64,000 nucleotides of DNA. Origin: Hyparrhenia diplandra. Taxonomy: Eukaryota > Streptophyta > Magnoliopsida > Poales > Poaceae. The stretch's first letter is position 1, and each line of letters starts with the position of its first letter. The DNA is taken from assembly GCA_015847255.1 (NCBI GenBank), contig JADLZK010008417.1, positions 1-64,000 on the forward strand, written 5' to 3'. The notes below the pieces were generated by a model. It was not told the origin of the DNA. It worked only from the letters and a program-made list of their open reading frames with translations, and made no database searches. A program made the translations under genes and the position numbers. Positions 1 through 12,327 of this stretch are shown one piece after another.

Positions 1-840
1 TTTTAGAAGAAACAAGAGTTTATATTACATCATTGAACTTCGGTAGTACAAACACGTTGGGTGTTTGGGAGAATACATTGTAAACTATCATCCATCCATC
101 CAAGTGCCATCTAAACGAGAAGAAAAGGCAAACCTAGCAAGTTCATGAGCTAATACATTTGCCTCTCTCTTTACATGACATAAATCAAAGGATATACATT
201 TTCTACTAAGCTCTTGAATTACTGTCTTTGCTTCTCCATAGGACTGCAACTCCAAATTGTCGATTTTCATTATTACCTTCGGTAGTTCAGCAAGTTCATC
301 AAAAACAGCCCCCATCACGTGCTGCAAATGCTTCGCCCGTAAGAATATTTAGAATTGAATCATACCATCTGCATTTAGCCGCAATGACATGGCCATTTCC
401 ATCACGAACAATAACCACAGTGGCAGCTTGCTGTTTTCTCGCTTTAAACGCAAAGATCTACATTAATCTTTACAAAATCTGCGGAGGGGGCTTCCATTTC
501 AGTAACCTGTACAACATCCTTCATTCCTGCCATAGTTTTATCAGCAACAATTAAATTAGTAGATAATTCCTCGCCCATCTACATACCCGCAACAGGTTCA
601 TATTTGTCTCCTCATGGCGTTTTCTATTTTGTGCCGCCCAAACCGCCCACATACCGCATAAAATGGGTCCACAATTTGCATTAGGGCAAAAAGACTTATC
701 CAGTAGATCATAGGACCATGTTGCAGGATGCATCTTAGGCAGCTTAATGTTAAATAGCTCATAGAAAGAAAGTCTAACATTGCAGCAAAGGTACATTAAA
801 CTAGAGCATGATAAACCGTTTCATTTGAACACCACACAGG
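1..840 (-). mobile_element. 3' part of a LINE (non-LTR retrotransposon), RNase H end
   Basis: On the minus strand 327-88 encodes the end of a plant LINE RNase H domain, with the typical HVKREANVLAHELARFA stretch near its C-terminus. Upstream, about 796-551 reads as the linker after the zinc-binding reverse-transcriptase domain (CGMWAVWAAQNRKRHEE). The first 60 codons are shared between two frames, and 840-781 gives NETVYHALV in a third frame with a stop, so the copy is dead. The sequence continues at 13642-13992 in the same orientation; the 12.8 kb between is an inserted LTR element. Positions 87-1 look like the LINE 3' UTR, so the 3' end lies at or just outside the window edge. Confidence 0.85.
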
Positions 841-1480
841 TGTCATGTGCCGGAATTGGGCCAGCCCGGGACGGGCTACGAGGGCCCAAAGCGGTCGCGG
901 CCGCCCACGGGGCCAGGGCGTGCGCGGCAGGGGCCGGTGCCCCCCGCCGCCGCCCGCCCCCTTCTCCGCCTTCAACTCGCTTCGTCATCAAGTTAGGATT
1001 ATCTTAGGATTTTTGGTGTGCAAAAGGGGATATTCCAATCATATAAGGAAGACCCCTTATTAGAAAATAAATAAATATTGCTTGTAAAAGGTATTCCAAT
1101 CATATAAGGAAACCTTATAGAGATTGCTTAGATTACAAGTCCCACTAGCCGGGCTATATAAACAAGGGTATGTAATCTCTTTGGGAGACAAGCAATAAAA
1201 TAAAATAGTTCGTGCCTCTACCCTACTCTCACCGCCGCCGCCGCCGCCCCTCCGGCCGTGCGGCACCGCCGCCCGCCGCCGCCCGACCCGCCGCCGCCTC
1301 GCCGCCGCAGCACGCGCCGCCGCCGAAGCTTGTGCCGAGACACACCGCCGCCACGACTCCCCTCGCCGCCGGCCAGCACGCGCCGCCGCCGCCGGGACAC
1401 GCCGTCCCCTACACCACCTTCCTCGCCCTGAAGACCGTTGGTGACGCGGTCGCAACCGCCCAATCTAACCGGTTTTGATA
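841..1480 (+). repeat. Left LTR of the outer LTR element
   Basis: Matches 13010-13641 along its length, including GATATTCCAATCATATAAGG, CCCACTAGCCGGGCTATATA and AGACAAGCAATAAAATAAAA. The GGGCTATATAAACAAGG box at about 1151-1167 is the likely LTR promoter, and CAATAAAATAAAA at 1191-1203 fits a polyadenylation signal. The last 250 bp is CCG-repeat rich and differs most from the other copy, by several indels. Confidence 0.85.
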
Positions 1481-1499
1481 CCGGTATCCGGAGACCAGG
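1481..1499 (+). other. Probable primer binding site (iMet-like, degenerate)
   Basis: Directly after the left LTR, CCGGTATCCGGAGACC resembles the initiator-methionine primer site TGGTATCAGAGCC with one extra base. Its position supports the LTR boundary. The match is imperfect. Confidence 0.5.
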
Positions 1500-2827
1500 A
1501 TGATTCCCATCACCGATGGCTTTCAAGATGCAAGAGTTCACCAAGGCGAAGGAGCTCCTCGGCGACAATCGCGCTTAAGATCACCGACGCTTTGATGAGA
1601 TCGAGACGCGTCTTCGTCGCGATGGAGTTCGCCCTACACCGCCCCGACGATCCTACCTCGCTCCGCCGACGACCGCGTGGAGGACGACTTAGCGGTCGTC
1701 GCGGGGCCGGCGGGGTCGCCAGGGTGCTGCCCCGGCCACCGCCCCGCTGCGACATCGCCGACGGCCCGACCGCATCCATCCTCCGCTGGAGGAGGACGAC
1801 GACGTTGTCCGCGGACGCGACCGCCGTCACCGACATCGCCATCGACGACACCGCAAAGATCGGGCTGCCCTCTCCTCTCCACCCACACACCGGGCCGTGC
1901 GTGACTCCCGGCGAGATGGCGTCACCCGGCGCCCCCGCGAGGCACCACCCACGGCGCCCCTACCGGAGGAGGCGCCAACCGCGGGGCGCCCCGTCGCAGT
2001 GCCACCCGCTGCACCCGCCCCCCAGTCACCGACCCTAATGCCGCTCCCACCACGCGCCCGAGGTCCCTGATACGGCGACAACGACAACCCCGACCGGATT
2101 CGCAAGATGGAGTTGTTGTTCGAGTTGAAGGGCGACATCGACCCCGACTTCTACGCCGGTATCTTCGCCTTCCATCCGACAGTCCCGCCGCGAGCCGGTT
2201 CACTGAGCTGTCCCGGAGGAGGCCCCTGGTTGAGTGGGGACGTCTTCACCCACTACCCGAGGTGCGACTCGACCCCCATCACCACCGACACTACGGGGGA
2301 ATACGCGCCCCCGCTCGGGGAGGGCACTTTCGACGACTACATCACCGCCGAGAGCTATGCGATTCGCATGGATCATGAGGGCCCGGCGACACCGCGTCGC
2401 CCCCTCTTCGTCGGTGGCCTACGCGACACGCCGTCACGACACTCGAGTGGTTCGAGCCTTGTTCGATGGAGGAGGCCATCGACCTTGCCCGCCGCCACGA
2501 CGACGACAAGTCGCGGGTATTTGCGGACTCCCGGGCGCCCACGGCGCCGCTATTTCCACGACGCCGCCGACATCGACAAGAACATCGACGCCAAGATCGG
2601 GCCGACCCAGCGTGCGGACGGCGCGCCTAGTCCGCCGCCATGGAGGCTATCGATGAGCCGACGCCGACGACCTCATCACCGAAGCTTCACCTGGCACCAC
2701 GTCGAACAAGGAGCTCGGATCATTGCCAACGCCATCGAGCCCGCAGCGATCGCACACAGAGTGGAGCCTCCACTACGGCATCGTGAGGTACTTCCACCGC
2801 TACCACATCCCCCGCAAAGATCGGACC
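1481..2827 (+). pseudogene. Left internal remnant of the outer LTR element (unrecognised)
   Basis: GC-rich sequence with open stretches at 1475-2038 and 2107-2830. The stretch from the ATG at 2107 is the best candidate for an element-encoded protein: ELKGDIDPDFYAGIFAFHP, then GEGTFDDYITAESYAIRMDH. I see no CCHC knuckle, protease DTG/DSG or polymerase motif. It breaks off at 2827 where the nested element starts and resumes at 12328. A divergent gag-like protein is possible but not shown. Confidence 0.4.
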
Positions 2828-5680
2828 AGAATAACCCGTGTTTTTGCATCATTTTAAAATTCACTAAAAATTTGAACTTTTCGAAATAAACTAAAACTTG
2901 ACTTACCTTCCGCAAAACCTAAACCCTGTTTTTGAAAAACCTTGCATTACAAAACTCCCATATATAAAATAGGTCCCTTGCTTGTTTGTTTGAAGAACAA
3001 TGTGGTGGCAACAATATAAAGCATAATCTAGGACACATGAAATATGGAAGTCATGCATGAGCCTTGTTTACATTTTCTCTGGGAATAATAATAAACTCAT
3101 GGGTACTAATATATATAAGTACAAGTACATAACTAGGTCTCAAACTCACCGTCGTCATGGTCGCCACGGGTGAAATTGGCAAGCGGGTACGCCTCTCTAA
3201 CTCCTCCTCTTAGTATTCCCTCCTTTAATTTCCCTCTTGTGCACAGCTGCGCCGTCGCCAAGCCTCGCCGCCACGGATCGCCGCCGTGCCCGTTGCCGCG
3301 TGGGGCCTCCTCCACTTCCCCCTTCGGCCGCGTCGGTCGCGGTGAGGTGGGAAGGCCAACGCGCCCCACACGGTGACCAACCGGGTCGAGGCGGCCGATT
3401 CGGCCAAGTCCGGGCGGAGCCGCCGCCGAGCTCCACTGCAACGCCGCCACCGCGAGGCTACCCTCCACCAACGCCCCAAGGCACGCCGCCAAGCTCAAGG
3501 TGGATACGGGACCAAACGCGTGCTGGGGCAGAGATGGACGACGGCCGTTTTCTGGCGAGAGCTCGGCGAGAGCCGCCATCGGGGGATGGCGAACGGAGCT
3601 GTCCGGCGCCGCCACCGCCGTAACGGCGTCCAGGGTGACCAACGTAACGCCGACACGTGCCACAGTCGTCATACCGGGGACACGCAGAGCTGTATGTTGA
3701 GGGCAAAATGCTATGTGTACCCGGTTCATGTACACGAGTGTTATAAACCCTATTTCCTTATTCGTAAAAAATTCCTAGAAAATTTGTAAATTCATTAATT
3801 GAATTATAGAATTTTATCATGTAATTAGTTCATTATTTCGTACATGATAAAATTCCTATATAATATTACCCTAATAATTAAATTAGGGTTAATATTAGAA
3901 AACCGTAACTCATGCATCCTAATCCCGTCACGCGAAAAAACGACTTCCATAATTCATCCACAAGCTAGCTCCATGCATCTAACCCATTGCCATCATAATG
4001 TCCTATGATTGTTTTGTATGCCATAGTTCAAGCTAGGTTTTCCCGATATCCGTGCCGTAGTTCTCGTCGACCGATTAGGAGTTCCTTCCGAGCAAAGCTA
4101 GGAGCGTTCGACGCAAAGTGCCGATCAAGAAGAACATCCCAGGCAAGTCCCTACCTCCCTAACCCGACCTAATTAAATTATCTTGATCCGTAATGATGAT
4201 AATCATGGTAAGTTGTTCCAAGTGAACATAAACACATGTGATGATAACCTCGGTTTATAAGCTATGTGCTTGATGAGCTATGTGCTGAGCTATGTGCTTG
4301 AGATATGATAAGCTATGTGCTAAACTGTTCATGAGCTATGAGATGTGATGGGCTATGTGACTAAGATAGTGTTGATGCTATGTGCATGAGGTTATCATCA
4401 AGTTTATGTTCATGGTAAGGTTTAACTATGAGTTAAGACATAATGTTATGATGGAAATAAAATGAACCTAACCAACAAAAGAGGTGGGTAGTGTTAGCCT
4501 ACATGGAGGTGGGCTAACACCAATCAGAATGATTCTGCGGTGAGATACCGCCTCCCTAAGGACTGGTTCATAGACCTTCTACCTAGTGCGATTATCCATA
4601 CAGCCACACGCCGGGATGGGGCGGCTTGATTCCACACCCCGTTAGGTGACGGTATGATTTCGATCCAAGGTGGCCGGCGTAGGCGAACGATCTATCAGGA
4701 GCAGACATGGGGGAGAGCGAACCCCATGGTCCGGTTGGCGTGGTCTGCGGTCGATCCCACGTTAAAAATGCCGAGCGCAGATGGCGCGGGTTTTTGTGCA
4801 CGATATATATATTTATGATGATTATGATTGCTGTGTGCGGGCGTGGTGTGTATTGAAGCCACGTTGGACGTAGTGTGCATTGAAGCTACGTCGGGGATGA
4901 TGCATCATCCCGCTAACCCCTGAGAAGTCGTGGTAGGATCATACCGAAATCTAGGGTAGCTCCCAAGCGGGTACGGAATCTCGTTAGGCCTGTCTAAGCC
5001 AAGTCGCGATGGTGAAGACAGTGCCTATCGTGTGGGGAAAGTGTACAACCTCTGCAGAGTGTATTGAATCTATTCGAATAGCCACGTCCTTGGAATGGGC
5101 AAATGCTAGGTTTGAACATCTATGATTAGATTTCACATTAATGTTCACTAGCTTTGTTTATGACCTTGATGATGAAGATGTTGATAATAAGATAACCCAG
5201 GGAACTAGCGAGCAGCTTTTGAGTCTCTCGCTAGGGCCCAAAAACCCTAATAACTACCAACCCCCCGGTTTGGACTTGCCGAGTACGTTTGTACTCACCC
5301 CTCCTCTATTTTTATAGACATCGGCACATCAGGAGGTAAGTCCGTCGTCGAGGTAGAGGACCAACGTTTCGTAGGAGTTCGCAAGGTGCTTGTTAGGAGA
5401 AAGACGTTGAAGCCCAGAGTTCATCCATGCTCAAGTTTGCCTGTGGAGTACGGGGCGGTGTCGGGTTAATCCACCGCTTCTCGGCCGGCTAACTCGATAT
5501 CAGAAACCGGATCGCTGACCTTCTTCATCGCCCTTTGTAAGACCCCCTTTATCCTATCTCAATAAAGCTCGGATTTCCATTATATCTATATACCATTATC
5601 TGTGGCTAATAGGCGTATTTGTGCGTGATCCTGGCGCAAATACGTAGTTTTCCAAGGACCCATAAAAGTGGGGGCCTCGA
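2828..5680 (+). repeat. 5' LTR of the nested Gypsy element, internally deleted
   Basis: Matches 8098-8407 with 2828-3135, then 9704-12327 with 3133-5680. A 1,299-bp segment present in the right LTR is missing at 3133-3135, where the triplet CTA is shared by both break ends. The missing part contains the TATA box seen at 9546 in the other copy, so this 5' LTR has lost its promoter. The first bases (AGAATAACCCG) are a worn form of TGTAACACCCG. About 4258-4385 holds an irregular GAGCTATGTGCT repeat. Confidence 0.88.
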
Positions 5681-5684
5681 TGAG

Positions 5685-5696
5685 TGGTATCGAGCC
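5685..5696 (+). other. Primer binding site (tRNA-iMet)
   Basis: TGGTATCGAGCC lies four bases after the end of the 5' LTR and differs from the standard iMet primer site TGGTATCAGAGCC by one missing base. It fixes the orientation of the nested element as plus. Confidence 0.75.
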
Positions 5697-6883
5697 GAGC
5701 TTGACCATAGGATGAAATCTGGGTTGATGATATTTTAACTCCACATAAGGATAACTACTTTTAAACTTGTTGCTATAAGTACGCCTTACTATGATAGTTC
5801 GTATGTTGCGGAATCGATGTCAACGTCGAAACTCTAGCGAATGGACTAGTAAGAATGATCTTAGTCGATCGGCTCGACCCAAGGAGAGTTTCTACAACTC
5901 CCCTCGGAGATGCTAAAGTGCTTGGGATACTTTGGCCTTCCTCGATATTGAAATCGAGAGTTTCATGAAGACCAAAGTACCGGTACGTCATGAACTTGTA
6001 TGTTTCCAAAGCTCCCAACGGGAAGGACTCAAGTGCTATCCGGCCAGATCAACGGGAATGCCAAGAAAGTCCGAAAGTACCTAAATGGGTGCTAATGTGA
6101 TGTGCAAGTCCGATATTTATGGGATCTCCATAAGGCATAGTCCAAGCAACATGATAAGTGGTACTATCCTTTTGCAAGCTTGATGTGCAAGCAATGTCTT
6201 AGCGATAGTTGCTAAGCACTCGCAAGCTGCCATAGATGCCTAGGCTTCAATGCCTTTTGTAGAGACAAAGTCTTGCAATAATCGTCATGGTAGTTGCTAT
6301 GTGTGGTGCGACTGTACCATCAATGTAACTATCCTATGATGAGAATTATTGCCGCGCTTGATTGCTAATTTCTCCATTTTACTACCTAGTGGTAATCAAT
6401 GGAAAGAAAGATCCGATGGGATCCGTGGAACGCCTTGAAAACCCACTCAAGTCACGAGTATCATAGCAAGTTCCATCAAAACTAAGCTCACCATGACTCT
6501 TTGTTTTTATCACGTCTCACGTATTGGGTAAGCCTAATGTTATGTTTATTTGAGTGGTTAGTTACTAAACTACCCCTATAGATTGTTATCTCAAAACCCC
6601 TGACTCGCTGTCTAATCCACTGTTAGCCAGATCCTTGTCTCTCTCCATACTTTCCCCCATCCTCTTTCAAATCGGTCGAGAAACGGGACGACAACCACCA
6701 ATAATTGGGGTACAAAAAAAAGAGATAATAAAAAGAATATGATGACCCCACTCGACCCACTCGACCCCACTCTGCGGCACGCGTCCGGGTGCACGGTCCC
6801 CACGCCCCGAACAAAGCGCTACGCGACAACGTGCCTGTAGCTACGGTAACGCTGCCGCGATTCGCTACCTCCCATTCCCATTC

Positions 6884-6905
6884 CTCTCTCTCTCTCTCTC
6901 TCTCG
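6884..6905 (+). repeat. (CT)n microsatellite
   Basis: About eleven CT units followed by further CT-rich sequence to about 6945. It precedes the TATA-like box at 7199 inside the Gypsy internal region. Confidence 0.8.
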
Positions 6906-8097
6906 CCCACCCCATTCTTTTCTTTCTCTTTCTTTCTCGCTCCCTCCCCACCGTTCTTTGTCCTCTCGGCGTCACGCCGTCCCCACAGCAGCGCCGTCCT
7001 CCCTCATATCGCACCTCCGCACGACGACCATCGCCGTCGCAAGACGCTGTCCTTGCCCACGCCGTGACGAGGACACCGCCGCCACGACCCCCACCCGAGC
7101 TGTTGCTGCTGCCGTTGCCCCACGACACCTTGTGCCGCGATGCTCGCCGATAATGGCGCGCGACTTAGCCGCACCCGCCCCGAGCCCGCCAACGGCCGCC
7201 TATAAAGGCCGCCGAGCCTCTCCATCAAAGATTCCGACACTCCACACTCAAATGCCAAACCCCCACCACACGCACAAGCCCGGATTCAAGGAATCAAGCG
7301 AAGACCCGAGGAACACCCGTCCATGAGAAGAATGGAGAAAATAGTAAGAAGGAGTACGCCGTGAGCAAGAAGCCCCAAGATGTGTGTGGATGAAGAAGAA
7401 GTCATTCTCATTACATTTTCCTCTTAGGTTCCATGCTAGTGGCATCGCTTGTTCTGTATATCTCTGTAATGCGCCCCTTACCTTATAAGAGGCCCCGAGG
7501 AAAAAGTGAAGCTGCAGGCATGGAATAAAATTTTTATGAATATTGTTGGTGCCATTTTGTTCAAAAAAAAAATGATGATGATGATGAAGGAAAAGAAAAG
7601 AAAAATATATATATATAAGAAAAAGAAAAAGAAAAATAGAGAAAAGAGTAGAAATATCATTGATATTATACAGGTACCATTTTAAAAGGGGTATGAGTCG
7701 AAAGACATCATCGAGGAGGCCGCGATAAAAAAATACCGAGCTTAAATTCTCTAAGTGGGGTAGAGAAAACGGAGTTAAGGGATGGAATTAAGCAACCGGC
7801 GCCGATAAAGAATATGCCACGAGCACTAGGGTGTGAATCCCACGTAGTGGTATTTTCTTAACTAAATAGAGGTGGAATCATCATCCAACAAGAAGGCATA
7901 GGGCATACCCCTTGCTCGATAAGTTGGTAAAGTGGCAAAATCCGAGGACTCTCTCTCGAGGACATCCCTGTAAGGCAGCAAACCTTCCCCTACAACCTCT
8001 AATCTTTCCCTATCCTTTCTCTTGAGACCTTGTTAGGTTCCTCTCTCTGTAGTTTACTCGAATCTCGGGGACTAGATTCATCTAAGTGGGGTAGATT

Positions 8098-11000
8098 TGT
8101 AACACCCGTGTTTTTTGCATCATTTCAAAATTCACTAAAAATTTAAACTTTTCGAAATAAACTAAAACTTGACTTACCTTCCACAAAACCTAAACCCTGT
8201 TTTTTGAAAACCTTGCATTACAAAACTCCCATATATAAAATAGGTCCCTTGCTTGTTTGTTTGAAGAACAATGTGGTGGCAACAATATAAAGCATAATCT
8301 AGGACACATGAAATATGGAAGTCATGCATGAGCCCCCTGTTTACATTTTCTCGGGAATAATAATAAACTCATGGGTACTAATATATATAAGTACAAGTAC
8401 ATAACTATTCTCAAGTCATGGGAATATATTTACCTACTTGTACATTCTACATATATAAAAGTACACATGAGACAAAGGGGTAAGAAGAGAAAATAATGAA
8501 GGAGGACATGTGTGCTAATATACATACATAAGCATATAATATTACTCATGAACCAACCATGGCAATATATATGCTTGCACAATATTTGACATGATATGTA
8601 AGCACACATGAAATGAGGGAAGAAAGGAAAAGAGAAAGGGAAAGAAATAAAGAAAAAGAGTAAGAATGAGCTCTCGGGCTCATTCCCTCCACTCTCCCTC
8701 TTTCTGGCCCGGCCCGGCCAACCTCTCTTTCCCTCCTCATCCAAACGAGCGAGCAGGCCGGCCCAAGACGGCCAAGCCACAGGCCCACGACGGCTTCCAG
8801 CCCTCTCCAACCGACAGCCAGGGCCCGCCTGTCGGCTCGATCTTCTTCCTTCCCCCTCACGCGACGCGGCACAGCCCCTGCTAGGACCCCGCTGCCTCCT
8901 CGCCGTACTCCACAGCCGCTCGGGTGACGCGTACATAGCGGCCTCGCAGACCTTCCCCGGGCTGGTGACGTCTGGCGCCAGCGTCTCCCCTCGCCGTGGC
9001 CAACACGCACAAGGATGACTGATGGCCCTGCCAGCTGGACGCTGACCATCTTGACGGGACAGAGCGACGAGCCGACCTCCGGGACGACCCTTGCACATGA
9101 AAGACGTGGACCTCCGCGCTGAGGTGTCGCGTCAAGCAGCGCCAGCTCGCCCCTTACCTTAACTCACGCACAGCACCCCCGGCGACCGTGTTTGCCCGAT
9201 AACCGGCCGCCGTGACACGACGGGTCGAGGAGCTGGCCGTGCTGGACGAGGGCGTAGACCGCAGCACAGCGAACACACGGACTCAGACAGAGCTACCGCC
9301 CCTGCCGCCCGGCCACGTCCCCGCTGCCAAACACACACAACAGGAGAACCGGCGACCTTGCCAACCGTTTATCAGCCGCCGCGACATGACACCACGGCTT
9401 CCACCCTAGCCAGCTAACTGACCAGCGCCAGGACGATGAGACCGGACTACGGAGCCAGCTGGGAGGACCACGAGCACAGCGACGCTGCCGGAAAAGATCG
9501 AGCGCCGCAAGAAATATCTCGCCGGCGAGAGTGGCCGCGGCGCGGCTATAAATAGCCAAGCTCGGCGCACCACTCGAACTCGCCCCAGCAGCGAGCTCCG
9601 CAGTGAGCCGTAACACGCGGTGCTCTCGCTCCCTCCTCCTCTCTCCCTCTCCTCCGCCGCTGTCCGCGCGTTTCCCCAATTCGGGATTCCGCCGCCACCG
9701 CCGCTAGGTCTCAAGCTCGCCGTCGTCATGGTCGCCACGGGTGAAATTGGCAAGCGGGTACGCCTCTCTAACTCCTCCTCTTCGTATTCCCTCCTTTAAT
9801 TTCCCTTCTTGTGCACAGCTATGCCGTCGCCAAGCCTCGCTGCCACGGAGCGCCACCATGCCCGTCGCCGCCGTGGGGCCTCCCCTCCACTTCCCCCCTA
9901 GGCCGCGTTGGTCACGGTGAGGTGGGAAGGCCAACGTGCGCGCACACGGCGACCAATGGGCCGAGGACGGCCGATTCCGCCAAGTCCGGCGGGCGCGCCG
10001 CCGCCGCCCTCCGCAACGCCGCCACCGCGCGAGGCTACCCTCCACCAATGCCCCAAGGCACGCCGCCAAGCTCAAGGTGGATACGAGGGGACCGAACGTG
10101 TGCCTCGCGCGGGCGAGGCAGATGGACGACGACCGTTCCGGCGAGAGGTCCGGCTGAGCGCCGCCGTCGGGGATGGCGAACGGAGCTGTCCGGCGTCGCC
10201 GTCACCGCCGTGAACGGCGTCTAGGGTGACCAACAGACGCCGACACTTGCCCGTCCCATCCGCCCCTCCGCCGCTTGCCTCGCTTATATGCCACGTGGGC
10301 AGACCCAGGGCCCACTGTCGGGTCATACGGGGACACGCTGAGTCGCACGCTGAGGGCAAAATGTTATGTGTACCCGGTTAATGTACAAAGAGTGTTATAA
10401 ACCCTATTTCCTTATTCGTAAAAATTCTAGAAAATTTGTAAATTCATTAATTGAATTATAGAATTTTATCATGTAATTAGTTCATTATTTCGTACATGAT
10501 AAAATTCCTATATAATATTACCCTAATAATTAAATTAGGGTTAATATTAAAAACCGTAACTCATGCATCCTAATGCCGTTTCAAGCAAAACGACTTCCAT
10601 AATTCATCCACAATCTAGCTCCATGCATCTAACCCATTGCCATCATAATGTCCTATGATTGTTTTGTATGCCATAGTTCAAGCTAGGTTTTCCCGATATC
10701 CGTGCCGTAGTTCTACGTCGAACCCGATTAGGAGTTCCTTCGAGCAAAGCTAGGAGCGTTCGACGCAAAGGCCGATCAAGAAGAACATCCTGGCAAGTCC
10801 CTACCCCCTAACCCCGACCTAATTAAATAACCTTGATCCGGGAATGATGATAATCATGGTAAGTTGTTCCAAGTGAACATAAACACATGTGATGATAACC
10901 TCGGTTTATAAGCTATGTGCTTGATGAGCTATGTGCTGAGCTATGTGCTTGAGATATGATAAGCTATGTGCTAAACTATTCATGAGCTATGAGATGTGAT

Positions 11001-12327
11001 GAGCTATGTGCCTAAGATAGTGTTGATGCTATGTGCATGAGGTTATCATCAAGTTTATGTTCATGGTAAGGTTTAACTATGAGTTAAGATATAATGTTAT
11101 GATGGAAATAAAATGAACCTAACCAACAAAAGAGGTAGGTGGTGTTATCCTACATGGAGGTGGGCTAACACGAATCAGGAATGATTCCTGCGGTGAGATA
11201 CCTGCCTCCCTAAGGACCGGTTCATAGACCTTCTACCTAGTGCGATTATCCGCACACCCACACGCCGGATGGGGCGGTTTTGATTCCACACCCCGCTAGG
11301 TGATGGTATGATTTCGATCCAAGGTGGCCGGCGTAGGCGAACGATCTATCAGGAGCAGACATGGGGGAGAGCGAACCCCATGGTCTGGTTGGCGTGGCTG
11401 CAGTCAGTCACGTTAAAAATGCTGAGCGTAGTGGCACGGGTTTTTGTGCACGATATATATATTTATGATGATTATGATTGCTGTGTGCGGGCATGGTGTG
11501 TATTGAAGCCACGTTGGACGTAGTGTGCATTGAAGCTACGTCGGGGATGATGCATCATCCCGCTAACCCCTGAGAAGTCGTGGTAGGATCATACCGAAAT
11601 CTAGGGTAGCTCCCAAGCGGGTACGGAATCTCGTTAGGCCTGTCTAAGCCAAGTCGCGATGGTGAAGACAGTGCCTATCGTGTGGGGAAAGTGTACAACC
11701 TCTGCAAAGTGTATTGAATCTATTCGAATAGCCACGTCCTTGGAATGGGCAAATGCTAGGTTTGAACATCTATGATTAGATTTCACATTAATGTTCACTA
11801 ACCTGTTTATGACCTTGATGATGAAGATGTTGATAATAAGATAACCCGGGAACTAGCGAGAGCAGTTTTTGAGTCTCGCTAGGGCCCAAAACCTAATAAC
11901 TACCAACCCCCCGGTTTGGACTTGCTGGGTACATTTGTACTCACCCCTCCTCTGTTTTTACAGACATCGGCACATCAGGAGGTAAGTCCGTCGTCGAGGT
12001 AGAGGACCAACGTTTCGTAGGAGTTCGCAAGGTGCTTGTTAGGAGAAAGACGTTGAATCCCAGAGTTCATCCATGCTCAAGTTTGCCTATGGAGTACGGG
12101 GCAGTGTCCAGGTTAATCCACCGCTTCTCGGTCGGCTAACTCTGATACTGTAACCCGGATCAGCGACCTTCTTCGTCGCCACTGTAAGACCCCTTTATCC
12201 TATCTCAATAAAGCTCAAATTTCCATTATATCTATATACCATTATATCTGTTGCTAATAGGCGTATTTGTGCGTGATCCCGGGCGCAAATACGTGAGCCT
12301 AAGGACCCATAAAAGTGGGGCCCGACA
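8098..12327 (+). repeat. 3' LTR of the nested Gypsy element, full length (4.2 kb)
   Basis: Starts TGTAACACCC and ends CCGACA. It keeps the 1.3-kb segment (about 8408-9706) lost from the 5' LTR, including a TATA box at 9546-9556. The remainder matches the left LTR closely but with scattered single- and double-base indels, many in CCTG/CCG contexts. An AATAAA at about 12207 could serve as a polyadenylation signal. Confidence 0.88.
9546..9556 (+). promoter_or_regulatory. LTR TATA box
   Basis: CTATAAATAGC in a GC-rich setting, followed by a C/A-rich segment suited to transcription start about 30 bases on. It is present only in the 3' LTR, because the matching segment was deleted from the 5' LTR. 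Confidence 0.7.

Larger units (their letters stand above)
5681..8097 (+). other. Pol-less internal region of the nested Gypsy element
   Basis: No retroviral domain is visible in any frame. The first 900 bp is AT-balanced with no long reading frame. At 6884-6905 a (CT)n tract leads into GC-rich, CT-rich sequence and a TATA-like box (CCTATAAAGG, 7199-7208), which together look like a core promoter. A purine-rich stretch follows, with AAATATATATATATAAG at about 7602. The last bases before the 3' LTR (AAGTGGGGTAGA, about 8082-8095) are the probable polypurine tract. The same AAGTGGGGTAGA also occurs at about 7753. Confidence 0.6.
2828..12327 (+). mobile_element. Nested long-LTR Gypsy-type element without pol (Tekay/Del-like LTRs)
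   Basis: Left and right LTRs (2828-5680 and 8098-12327) share long blocks in the same order. The right LTR starts TGTAACACCCGTG, and the left LTR is followed by a clear iMet primer site (TGGTATCGAGCC, 5685-5696). LTRs of 3-4 kb starting TGTAACACCC are typical of the Tekay/Del chromoviruses of grasses; the assignment rests on LTR form only. The internal part (5681-8097, 2.4 kb) has no gag-pol, so the element is non-autonomous or deleted. The flanks GGACC (2823-2827) and (A)GACC (12327-12331) are likely the target duplication. It sits in the outer element's internal region. Confidence 0.85.

Noticed and set aside
1212..1890. Long open frames on both strands over the CCG-rich LTR end and beyond
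   Set aside because: The stretch is LTR and non-autonomous element sequence with very high G+C; overlapping frames on both strands are a composition effect and match no family.
3133..3789. Arg/Pro-rich open frames in the nested element LTRs (also 9704-10360)
   Set aside because: They lie wholly within the LTR, differ by frame-changing indels between the two LTR copies, and show no domain.
4258..4385. GAGCTATGTGCT repeats considered as a CRISPR-like or satellite array
   Set aside because: Units are irregular in length and spacing and recur unchanged at 10909-11035 because both are LTR sequence.
8430..9098. A 222-codon open frame on the minus strand
   Set aside because: It sits in the U3 part of the 3' LTR, which is deleted in the 5' LTR, and the protein is low-complexity without similarity.
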